From the NCBI RefSeq assembly GCF_000472925.1, contig NZ_AXAS01000056.1, positions 191 to 57,545 on the forward strand: a stretch of DNA of 57,355 nt. The letters are read 5' to 3'. Positions 46,492-53,947 of this stretch are shown here, one piece after another (positions within the stretch are counted from its first letter, which is position 1; each line of letters begins with the position of its first letter). The DNA is from Bradyrhizobium sp. Ec3.3 (GTDB lineage Bacteria > Pseudomonadota > Alphaproteobacteria > Rhizobiales > Xanthobacteraceae). The notes beneath the pieces are model-generated. The model did no database searches, was not told where the DNA came from, and was given only the letters and a program-made list of their open reading frames with translations. The position numbers and the translations under genes are program-made.

Positions 46492-47280
46492 ATGACGAAC
46501 AGCACCTTGATGACGAGATTGCCCGGCGCGGAAGAGCTGTTCTCGCGAAGCAGAGACAGTGTGAGAACCTTCGATCTGCCGGAGAATCTTCGAGGATATT
46601 CCGTGCTCGATCCGGGCGCCGTGCTGGACCGCGGAACACAGGAGGAAATCTATTCCGTGCTGGTGCCGGTCACGACATCGTCGTTCGGGGCAGACATGAC
46701 GCCCTATTGGGCGGGGCGCCGGGACCAGGGCTATTTCAGCCGGCTGGCCGAGTTCATCTTCGTTGCCGATGCGGAAGACCAGATCGTCGGCTGGACCGGA
46801 TACTCGGTTCTGAAGTTCGAGGGCTACCAGAACATCTACATCGATTCCTCGGGCATGATCCCGTCAAGGCAGTCCCGGGGGATCATGCGGGCGCTGTGGG
46901 CCAAGAGGCTGGTCAACATTGCCTTCGCGCACAACAGGTCGCCGCGACTGTTCGTTTCGGCGCGAAGCGAGAGCCCGATCCTGTACAAGCTGTTCTGCGG
47001 CCTGGTCGGACGAGACCGCGTCTACCCGAACGTGGGCGGGGCATTGCCGGAACACATCGTCCGTTGCGGGGCGGATCTCGCAGCCTGGCTCGGCCAGAGC
47101 GCGATTCTGGAGCGGGAGCGCCTCATTGTTCGTGGCGCCTATGCGAACCTCGACGCCCTCTACGATGAGCTTCCGTCCACCGGGGACCAGGCGCTCGATC
47201 GCCTCTTCCGGGAGGAGCTTGGGCCGCTTGATGCGTATCTGCTGGTCGGCGAGGTGGCTTCGCCGGGAAAGCCTTCGTGA
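46492..47280 (+). CDS. GNAT-like acyltransferase
   Basis: ATG 46492, with GGGAGG nine bases ahead, gives 262 residues. The middle (LAEFIFVADAEDQIVGWTGY, SGMIPSRQSRGIMRALWAKR, RLFVSARSESPILYKLFCGL) has the GNAT strand-helix order, with QSRGIM standing in for the acyl-CoA pyrophosphate loop Q/RxxGxG/A. The fold call is by pattern and not certain. In a cluster with a carrier protein and an activating ligase, a transferase taking acyl from CoA or from the carrier onto an amine is a reasonable role. It ends 42 bases before the KAS III gene. Confidence 0.55.
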   Translation: MTNSTLMTRLPGAEELFSRSRDSVRTFDLPENLRGYSVLDPGAVLDRGTQEEIYSVLVPVTTSSFGADMTPYWAGRRDQGYFSRLAEFIFVADAEDQIVGWTGYSVLKFEGYQNIYIDSSGMIPSRQSRGIMRALWAKRLVNIAFAHNRSPRLFVSARSESPILYKLFCGLVGRDRVYPNVGGALPEHIVRCGADLAAWLGQSAILERERLIVRGAYANLDALYDELPSTGDQALDRLFREELGPLDAYLLVGEVASPGKPS

Positions 47281-47322
47281 GCATGCGTGATCGTGTGACG
47301 TGATCGGGCAAGGATACTGACC

Positions 47323-48255
47323 GTGGAAAGCGCTCTGCCGAAAGTGTCGTCGATATGCTATTCGGTCGGTGAGATCCGGCCGATCGAAGCGCTGGTCGCG
47401 CTCGGCATGGCCGACCAGAACACGATCGAGTCGCTGGCCGCGCGGGGAATCCAGAATTTTTGCGAGGACTGCCGCCCGGCGCACGACATGTGCACGTCAT
47501 GCATTGCGGGCACGCTGGCGGAGTCCGGGCTGCAACCCGCCGACATCGGCGCCGTCGTGCTCGGGCACTCGATGGCGAAGTGGGATCTCAAGGAAGAGCA
47601 GGCGTTCCTGTCCGCGCTTGCCGCGATGGGGTTTTCTCGGAGTCAGATCTTCGGCGTCTCGATGCAGGCCTGCACCGTCGCGAATGCCGCGCTCGATCTC
47701 GCGCGATTGCTCGTCTCATCGACCTCCGGACCGAAGAACGCGCTGGTCATCATCTTCGGGAAGGATAGCGAGGGAAATCGCCTGGCGCCGCAGGCGGCGA
47801 CGCTGTTCAGCGACGGCGCGGTGTCCTGCATCGTCTCGCCCGGCTCCGGCACGCTCGAGATCGTCGGCGCCGCGAGCCTCACGGATCCTGCGCTCGCGGC
47901 GCTGGAATGGTCGGAGCCCAACTTTCCGAAATATCTTGTTTCGGGCGTGATGTCCCTGCGCAAGGTCTGCGAAAGCGTCTACGCGCAGGGCCGGATTTCG
48001 GCACGCGACATTGCGGCCGTGTTCGCGACCAACGGCAGCTCGATCTATCTGCAGATGATCGGCTCCGCGTCCGGTGTCGCCGACAAGCAGGTCTACCGGG
48101 AGAACCTGCCGCGCTATGCCCACGTCTACGGCTGCGACAATCTGATCGGGATGCGCGATCGGATGCTCGCCCAGGACTTCAAATCTGGCGAGTACGTCAT
48201 CTCTGTCGCCTGGGCTCCCAATGTTGCCAGTGCCTGCCTGCTGCGCCGCGTCTAG
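47323..48255 (+). CDS. KAS III-like protein with a Cys but altered His/Asn sites
   Basis: The 310-residue thiolase-fold protein has the nucleophile Cys117 in VSMQACTVANAALDLA and the LFSDGAVSCIV block. At the place of the FabH PHQAN motif it reads FATNGSSIY (residues 234-242), and at the GNTSAAS position YGCDNLIGM (269-277), so the His and Asn that stabilise malonyl decarboxylation appear to be replaced. A cysteine-rich N-terminal stretch (FCEDCRPAHDMCTSC, residues 46-60) is unusual for KAS III. These changes fit an acyltransferase rather than a condensing enzyme, as known for some KAS III relatives. GTG 47323 follows AAGGA. The carrier-protein gene begins 22 bases after its stop. Confidence 0.75.
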   Translation: MESALPKVSSICYSVGEIRPIEALVALGMADQNTIESLAARGIQNFCEDCRPAHDMCTSCIAGTLAESGLQPADIGAVVLGHSMAKWDLKEEQAFLSALAAMGFSRSQIFGVSMQACTVANAALDLARLLVSSTSGPKNALVIIFGKDSEGNRLAPQAATLFSDGAVSCIVSPGSGTLEIVGAASLTDPALAALEWSEPNFPKYLVSGVMSLRKVCESVYAQGRISARDIAAVFATNGSSIYLQMIGSASGVADKQVYRENLPRYAHVYGCDNLIGMRDRMLAQDFKSGEYVISVAWAPNVASACLLRRV

Positions 48256-48277
48256 CAGGTATGATGGTGAAGCGAAC

Positions 48278-48511
48278 ATGAAACACTGGACCGAGAAGGA
48301 AGAGCTGATGGCATCCATCTGGACCTCGGTCTTGGGACAGGCCATTCGGTCGCCCGAGGCCCAGTTCCTCGCGCTGGGTGGGTCCTCGCTTCTCGCCATG
48401 CAGGTCGCCGCCGAAGCCGCCGACAAGTTCGGACGACCCGTCAGTGTTGCGGACGTGCTGATGAGCACCACGCTGAGGGAACTCGTGTCCGTGATCGAGA
48501 TCGGCAAATGA
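48278..48511 (+). CDS. free-standing peptidyl/acyl carrier protein
   Basis: The 77-residue four-helix carrier has the phosphopantetheine site LGGSSLLAMQ with Ser37. The GGSS form resembles the peptidyl-carrier GGHS rather than the DSLD of fatty-acid ACP. ATG 48278 is preceded by GGTGA. As the only carrier in the cluster, it presumably accepts an acyl or aminoacyl group from the adjacent AMP-forming ligase and presents it to the KAS III-like, SDR and GNAT-like enzymes. Its activation needs a phosphopantetheinyl transferase that is not in this window. Confidence 0.85.
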   Translation: MKHWTEKEELMASIWTSVLGQAIRSPEAQFLALGGSSLLAMQVAAEAADKFGRPVSVADVLMSTTLRELVSVIEIGK

Positions 48512-48579
48512 GGCAAATGAGGGTGTGCCTAGCCGCAGGATAAAATGTTCTTCGCAGATGCGTTTGGTGGAGCTTCGAC

Positions 48580-49545
48580 ATGTTGGATCCAGAGCTCGTT
48601 TTGGCCGCGTCAGTTCAGCCCAGATACGACTTTTCGGATCCCGTGAAGGTCCGGCAGCAGATCGCCAAGCTATCCGCGGCGTTGAAGGCTCAAGGCTATT
48701 GGCGCGTCGAAGAGCAGGGCATCGGTTGCGAGGATGTCTCCGTCGCGCACCCGGACGGAACGACGTTCGCGGTGCGAATTTACAAACCGAACGCTAGGAG
48801 CCGCGCGGCGCCCGCAATCGTGTTCTTTCACGGCGGCGGCTTCATGGTGGGCGATCTCGACTTCGAGCACTGGCGCTGCCTGAAGTGGGCGGCAGGCACC
48901 TCGAGCGTCGTCGTCTCCTGCGACTATCGCCTCAGCCCGGAGCACCGCTATCCGGCCGCCGTTGAGGACTGCTACGCATGCCTGCTGTGGACCGCGGATC
49001 GTGCGAGCGACATCGGCATCGATGCCGGCCGTATCGCTGTGGCCGGCAGCAGCTGCGGCGGAGGGCTTGCCGCCGCCACGGCTCTGCGCGCCCGCGACGA
49101 AGGCGGTCCGCCCATTCTGTGCCAGACGCTGATCTACCCGGTGCTGGACGATCAGATGCAGACCGCTTCGATGCTGGCCTTCGTCGATACGCCGGGCTGG
49201 GACAGCAGGAGTTCGGTGCACATGTGGAATCACTATCTGCCTGAAGCACGCGTCGCTGGCGTGCCGCCCTATGCGGCGCCTGCGCGCGCCAGCGATCTGT
49301 CGGGCCTGCCGCGGACCTATCTCATGACGGCGCAGATGGATCCACTGCGCGACGAGGGGCTCACCTATGGCGTGAGATTGCTGCAGGCGGGCGTGCCGAC
49401 CGAGATTCACAATTTCGCGGGCGCCTTCCACGCGTTTGACGCCATCGCATCCTCGTCGCTGGCTCGGCGCGCCCTCGACGAGCAGATCTCCTTCTTCCAA
49501 CGCGCATTCCATCGCGAGCCGGCCAATTCGCAGCCCCGAGGGTAG
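48580..49545 (+). CDS. alpha/beta hydrolase (HSL family)
   Basis: The 321-residue hydrolase has the oxyanion motif HGGG at residues 84-87 and a nucleophile elbow AGSSCGGG (Ser158) that replaces the usual GDSAGG. The likely acid is Asp254 in AQMDPLRDEG and the base is His284 in AGAFHAFD. This is hormone-sensitive-lipase-type architecture. Members cleave esters or lactones, and in clusters with carriers may release or trim products. GGAG lies seven bases ahead of the ATG. The ligase gene starts 3 bases after its stop, so the two are tightly coupled. Confidence 0.88.
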   Translation: MLDPELVLAASVQPRYDFSDPVKVRQQIAKLSAALKAQGYWRVEEQGIGCEDVSVAHPDGTTFAVRIYKPNARSRAAPAIVFFHGGGFMVGDLDFEHWRCLKWAAGTSSVVVSCDYRLSPEHRYPAAVEDCYACLLWTADRASDIGIDAGRIAVAGSSCGGGLAAATALRARDEGGPPILCQTLIYPVLDDQMQTASMLAFVDTPGWDSRSSVHMWNHYLPEARVAGVPPYAAPARASDLSGLPRTYLMTAQMDPLRDEGLTYGVRLLQAGVPTEIHNFAGAFHAFDAIASSSLARRALDEQISFFQRAFHREPANSQPRG

Positions 49546-49548
49546 GTC

Positions 49549-51186
49549 ATGGATCTGGAGCCGCTGATCTCGCTTGCCGAACGTCCGAACCAGGCTCTCG
49601 CGCGGCAGGTCAATGGCGGCATCATCGTCGTCGACGGAAACAATGTTCGCGAGCACAGCGTGGGTGAGCTCGCGCGGGACGTCGATCATGTCATGGCGTA
49701 TCTGAGCAGGGGCGGGCTCGAAGCTGGAGACCGGGTCGGAATCAGGGGACCCAACTCCTATGAATGGCTGGTGCTGGATCTGGCTCTCGTCTCGCTTGGC
49801 TGCATTTCCGTCTGTCTGCCGAGCGAAGCGCCCGAGTTCGACGCAGTGCCCATGGCCTCGCTGATCGAGACGCTGCATCTCGCGGTGATGTTCCAGGCCC
49901 CCGACGGCACGACCGCGTTGTCGCAGCCCCGTGTCGTCGATCTGTCCAAGATCCTGGGGGCCCATCCGCCGGAGCTGGGGATCGGCGACAAGACCGGATG
50001 CCAGACCGTCTCGCCGACGCGGGATGTGTTTACGGTCGCCTTCTCCTCGGGCTCGACCGGCAGGCTGAAGCGGCTCCCGATCTCGTGGACGACCAATCTC
50101 AAGCACATAGAGGCGTTCAGCAAGGCGTTCGATCTCGACGAGAAGGACCGAATTCTCGTGGTCCTGCCGTTCTCCGCCTTCCAGCAGCGGCACCTAATCC
50201 ACTGCGCCATCTGGTATGGATGCAAGGTCGTGTTGGCGCGGCTGGAAAACTTCCTGAACGCGCTGCGGCACGGCAGGCCGACCTTCATGCTGGGAACGCC
50301 GAGCTTCTACGAAATCGTCGAGCAGCGTTTCAAGCTGCTGCCGGCCTGGCGTCGCCTCGGCCTTCTGGGGTTATCTCGCGCTGGAAGCATTCTCCCCGAC
50401 GGGCTGCGCCGGTTATGGCGCGCGAGGTTGTTCGACGCCTTTCACCGGCTCTATGGCGGCGACATGCGGATCATGTTGGTTGGCTCTGCACCCGTGAAAC
50501 GCTCCACCCTTGACCTGTTCAGGCTGGCTGGCTTTCCCCTGTTCGAGATCTACGGCATGACCGAGGCCGGCTGGATTGCCTGGAATCGCCCGGGCGCCAA
50601 CAAAATAGGAACCGTTGGCACAGCAGCCTTTCCCAAAGCCATTCGCATCGCCGGCGACGGCGAGGTCCTGGTGTCGTGCCGCTGGAATCAATGCACCTCG
50701 TATGAGGTGTTCGAGGGGGAGACCGTCGAAAGCAGCATTTTCGTTGGCGCCGACACCTTGGCGACAGGAGACGTCGGGGCCCTCGATGGGGATGGTTACC
50801 TGACCATATCGGGCCGCAAGAAGAACGTAATCGTGACGGCCGGGGGTGTGAAGGTCTCGCCGGAGGAAATCGAGGAAAAAATCGCGGCCTTGCCCACGGT
50901 GCGGCACGCAATCGTGTTCGATCATCCGAACATGCCGTCGCTCGCGGCGGCGATCTGGACGGTCGGTGACAACAGAGATGATCAGAGGCTCGCGGTGCAG
51001 GCGCTCACGGGCCTCAATGCCGCGGCGCTGCGGAAGACGCCGGTGCTCGGAATCGTATTTCCGACAATGGCGCTCTCGCTCGAAAGCGGTCTGCTCACCC
51101 GAAATCTCAAGGTCGATCGGACCGCCGTGCGACGAAAGTTTTGCGATGATTTGCGCTCGCTCGGTACGGCGCTGAATGCGCCGTGA
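49549..51186 (+). CDS. AMP-forming acyl/amino-acid ligase
   Basis: The 545-residue ANL-superfamily enzyme activates a carboxylic acid with ATP. The motifs are the P-loop VAFSSGSTGRLKRLPIS, the aromatic motif FEIYGMTEAGWIAWN, the hinge region LATGDVGALDGDGYLTISG followed by RKKNVIVTAGG, and the catalytic-Lys region LLTRNLKVDRTAV. The P-loop lacks the usual PKG. The C-terminal subdomain is complete. Located three bases after the hydrolase gene and after the carrier gene, it is the natural loader of the carrier protein; the substrate cannot be read. It is the last gene of the cluster before a 127-base gap with a palindrome. Confidence 0.88.
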   Translation: MDLEPLISLAERPNQALARQVNGGIIVVDGNNVREHSVGELARDVDHVMAYLSRGGLEAGDRVGIRGPNSYEWLVLDLALVSLGCISVCLPSEAPEFDAVPMASLIETLHLAVMFQAPDGTTALSQPRVVDLSKILGAHPPELGIGDKTGCQTVSPTRDVFTVAFSSGSTGRLKRLPISWTTNLKHIEAFSKAFDLDEKDRILVVLPFSAFQQRHLIHCAIWYGCKVVLARLENFLNALRHGRPTFMLGTPSFYEIVEQRFKLLPAWRRLGLLGLSRAGSILPDGLRRLWRARLFDAFHRLYGGDMRIMLVGSAPVKRSTLDLFRLAGFPLFEIYGMTEAGWIAWNRPGANKIGTVGTAAFPKAIRIAGDGEVLVSCRWNQCTSYEVFEGETVESSIFVGADTLATGDVGALDGDGYLTISGRKKNVIVTAGGVKVSPEEIEEKIAALPTVRHAIVFDHPNMPSLAAAIWTVGDNRDDQRLAVQALTGLNAAALRKTPVLGIVFPTMALSLESGLLTRNLKVDRTAVRRKFCDDLRSLGTALNAP

Positions 51187-51234
51187 AAGTGGCGGCGCAT
51201 TTTGTTTATCGCCTTCGGGTGTTATCTGGTGTGC

Positions 51235-51253
51235 ATTCTATCTAAGATAGAAT
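51235..51253. promoter_or_regulatory. perfect 9+1+9 palindrome
   Basis: ATTCTATCT at 51235-51243 pairs exactly with 51245-51253 around a central a. It lies 60 bases ahead of the asparaginase-lectin start and 48 bases after the ligase stop. Its AT-rich character in GC-rich DNA suggests an operator or promoter element rather than a terminator. Confidence 0.45.
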
Positions 51254-51313
51254 CATCCCGACGCTGGGATGAAGCGCTGGATGTGCGCCAATCGTTGAGG
51301 ACATCGCAGCACG

Positions 51314-52915
51314 ATGAAAATAGCCATCATAAACACCGGCGGGACGATAAGCTGCGTCGGCACACCGCTCGCCCCCATGTCGGCGCAGGCGTTCGCCAAG
51401 GCCTGCAAGACGCTGATCGATGAAACCATCATCGTCCAGGATTACCCGAACACGGAACTGCACTACGCCGTGGACGTGAAGTTCCCGGAGTCGTCGACCG
51501 GGACGCTGGACAGCACAAATCTTCAGCCGACGGACTGGTGCATCATCGCGAGCTACATCCTCGATCACTATGCCGATTTCGACGGCTGGGTGGTCCTCCA
51601 TGGCACCGACAGCATGGATTTCACCGGCACGGCGCTGCCGTTCCTGCTGTCGGTCTTCACCGATCGCGGCGTCACCACCGCGCAATTGAGCAAGCCGGTC
51701 ATCATCACCGGCTCGCAACTGCCGATGTTCTATCAGGGGCCGAACGAGAAGGAGCCGTCGGCGCTCGCCTACAACACAGACGCATTTCAGAACTTCTGCG
51801 GCGCGATCGCCGCCGCCCAAAGTGGTATACCCGAGGTCTGCGTCTATTTTCAGAACCAGCTTTACCGGGGAAACCGCGTGCTCAAGACCAATGCCAGCGA
51901 GTTCAACGCCTTCTCGTCGCCGAACTATCCGTCGCTCGGCGAATATGGCATTCAGTTCGAAATCCTGTTCGAGAACATCCTGCCGCCGCCGGTCTCGAAC
52001 GGCGTCAGCCTCGATGATGCGACGGCGCGAAACTCGGCCATCCAGCAGCTCAACTACGTCGCAGCAAACATCAACAATTTTCCGGTGATGCAGTTCAACG
52101 CGTTTCCGGCCTGGTACGCGTTCAACGACAGCACCAAGACCTGTTCGGGCCTGATCGCGAACCTCCTCAACGCCTGCGTAACAAGCGGCATCAAGGGATT
52201 AATCCTCGAATCCTACGGCGAGGGCAACTTTCCTTCGGGCAACCCCGACAATCCCTCCGGCGGCGCCGCCTATCAGGCACTCGCGGCGGCCAATGCCGGC
52301 GGCGTGGTGATCGTCGACTGCACACAGGTGATTGCCGGCGTCGTCAACGACAATGCCTACGCGGCCGGCGCCTGGCTGCCCGCGGTCGGCGCGCTCAATC
52401 CCGCCGACATGACGCCGATGGCTGCCTTCGCCAAGCTGATGATCCTGCTCACCACAGCCGGCCATTGGAAGTGGACGGCCGCCCAGGTCAAGATCTTGAT
52501 GCAGACCAACCTGCTCGGCGAGATGATGAGCGTCAACAAGCTGGACAGCCGCGTCAATCCGTTGCTGCTGGCCAATCAGACCCTCGCCGCCCTCGACGGC
52601 AGCGCGACGCTCAGCAACGATCCGGTGGCCGGGCCGGTGCTGTGCGACTCCACTGGCACGCAATTGTGGGCGGCGATATCGCCGGCTCCTCCGGCCGACC
52701 AGTTGCCGGGACGTCTCATCATGCAGAACGACGGCAATTTGGTGTTCTACAGCCGCTACAACGCGCCGATGTGGGCGACCAACACCGGCGTGAGCACCGG
52801 AGCCTCGTCGATGCTGGTGTTGAGCGGATCGGCAGGCAAGCCAGCCGATCTTGCTCTCCTGGTCTACGACTACGACCACAACGCTGTGACCAAGACCTTG
52901 TACCAGCAGAAATAG
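51314..52915 (+). CDS. asparaginase-type enzyme fused to a B-type lectin domain
   Basis: The 533-residue protein begins with a type I asparaginase domain: IINTGGTISCV with the catalytic Thr11 and, at residues 94-102, VLHGTDSMD with the second Thr-Asp pair (98-99). The domain continues through KPVIITGSQLPMF, GIPEVCVYFQNQLYRGNR and GIKGLILESYGEGNFPSGN. After about residue 440 a bulb-lectin-like segment follows: LPGRLIMQNDGNLVFYS with the QxDxNxVxY mannose-binding motif (QNDGNLVFY, about 471-479), then NAPMWATNTGVSTGASSMLV. No signal peptide is visible. Asparaginases hydrolyse asparagine or glutamine; the lectin part suggests attachment to a glycan. The gene is followed 34 bases later by a putative cysteine hydrolase. 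Confidence 0.8.
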   Translation: MKIAIINTGGTISCVGTPLAPMSAQAFAKACKTLIDETIIVQDYPNTELHYAVDVKFPESSTGTLDSTNLQPTDWCIIASYILDHYADFDGWVVLHGTDSMDFTGTALPFLLSVFTDRGVTTAQLSKPVIITGSQLPMFYQGPNEKEPSALAYNTDAFQNFCGAIAAAQSGIPEVCVYFQNQLYRGNRVLKTNASEFNAFSSPNYPSLGEYGIQFEILFENILPPPVSNGVSLDDATARNSAIQQLNYVAANINNFPVMQFNAFPAWYAFNDSTKTCSGLIANLLNACVTSGIKGLILESYGEGNFPSGNPDNPSGGAAYQALAAANAGGVVIVDCTQVIAGVVNDNAYAAGAWLPAVGALNPADMTPMAAFAKLMILLTTAGHWKWTAAQVKILMQTNLLGEMMSVNKLDSRVNPLLLANQTLAALDGSATLSNDPVAGPVLCDSTGTQLWAAISPAPPADQLPGRLIMQNDGNLVFYSRYNAPMWATNTGVSTGASSMLVLSGSAGKPADLALLVYDYDHNAVTKTLYQQK

Positions 52916-52949
52916 GCTTGTCCCTCACAACCGGGTTCGGAGGAAACCG

Positions 52950-53750
52950 ATGACCAGCAGACCTTTCGTTCGGCGGTTCAAGCTCAGCGGCCGGATCGCC
53001 GCGGAGGACCAGTTCCATAAGATCAGATTGTCGGGGCGCGCGCTCGAAGCGCCCGACGAGCATTTGATCCCGCCCACGATCGTCAATGTGAACATCACCG
53101 TGCCGCCGGGGACCGGCACCATCGGTGTCCCGCAATACGGTCCCACGGTCGTCGGCGGACCGGCGGCCGGCTACGATCCGCCCGGCGATTGCGGCGGCAA
53201 CTACATGTCGTACAAGTTCCAGGCCAACAACAACTGCTACGCCTATGGCTGCAACATCTCCACCAACACCTTTCCGCAACCCGGTCGCCAAAGCGGATTC
53301 TTGCTGACGGCGGCGAACTTCCAGACGTCGGTGGCGGCGCTGGGCCAGACCGTGAGCTCCTACGCCGTGAAGGACGGGCTCGTCTTCGTCGGGACGGCAA
53401 CGACGGATCTCACCGGCTTCAAGTCGTCCCGCCAAGGCGCGGCCCTCAATGGTCATTTCGTGGCGCTGATGGTCTCGCCGGCTGGCGATCAGAACTGGCC
53501 GGGCGACTATCATTGGGCCCGCTGCGACAATTCCTCTGGTCCTTGCGATTCATGGTCGCAGAAGGACGGCGGCGACCAGGTCACCAATTTCGACTTCGCC
53601 GGCCAGCCGATCACGAACCCCGCGACAGCCAACTGGACGGTCAACCAGGGACCGCTCTCGCAGGCTCCGAACAACAACCAGGATCTGGTGGTGGACTACC
53701 AGTTCTATTGTTTCATGTTCGTGCCGGCCAGCGGCGTGAACATCATCTGA
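52950..53750 (+). CDS. putative cysteine hydrolase (NlpC/P60-like), hypothetical
   Basis: The 266-residue protein has a central NNNCYAYGCNISTNTFPQPG (Cys96), GHFVALMVSPAGD (His169) and GDYHWARCDNSSGPCDSWSQ (His188), followed by FDFAGQPITNPATANW. This Cys...His layout with N-C-Y-x-Y and F-x-Q-P-G-R recurs in a family of small uncharacterised secreted or effector-like proteins (recalled by pattern). A thiol peptidase or amidase function is inferred. No classical signal peptide is seen; the N-terminus is basic (MTSRPFVRRFKLSGR). It is co-oriented with the asparaginase-lectin gene, 34 bases away, so both probably act together. Confidence 0.5.
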   Translation: MTSRPFVRRFKLSGRIAAEDQFHKIRLSGRALEAPDEHLIPPTIVNVNITVPPGTGTIGVPQYGPTVVGGPAAGYDPPGDCGGNYMSYKFQANNNCYAYGCNISTNTFPQPGRQSGFLLTAANFQTSVAALGQTVSSYAVKDGLVFVGTATTDLTGFKSSRQGAALNGHFVALMVSPAGDQNWPGDYHWARCDNSSGPCDSWSQKDGGDQVTNFDFAGQPITNPATANWTVNQGPLSQAPNNNQDLVVDYQFYCFMFVPASGVNII

Positions 53751-53947
53751 TGATAAGAAGGATGCCTTGGGCCGGTCCGGGCGAATTGAACTGGCGATAG
53801 TTGACGCGTGGGCCGATCGCGTCGTCTGGTGAACGAGCCGGCGTTCTTCGCAACGTCGTCTCGCTCCTTTTTTATTCTGCCGTGCCGGCGCGACCTGAAA
53901 GCCCAAAGCCGGCCTGTTGCCCCAACAAAGTTGCTTCGGCCTTCGTC

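Noticed and set aside
48670..50193. 507-codon minus-strand frame opposite the hydrolase and ligase genes
   Set aside because: It spans two well-supported plus-strand genes and shows no domain; a shadow frame.
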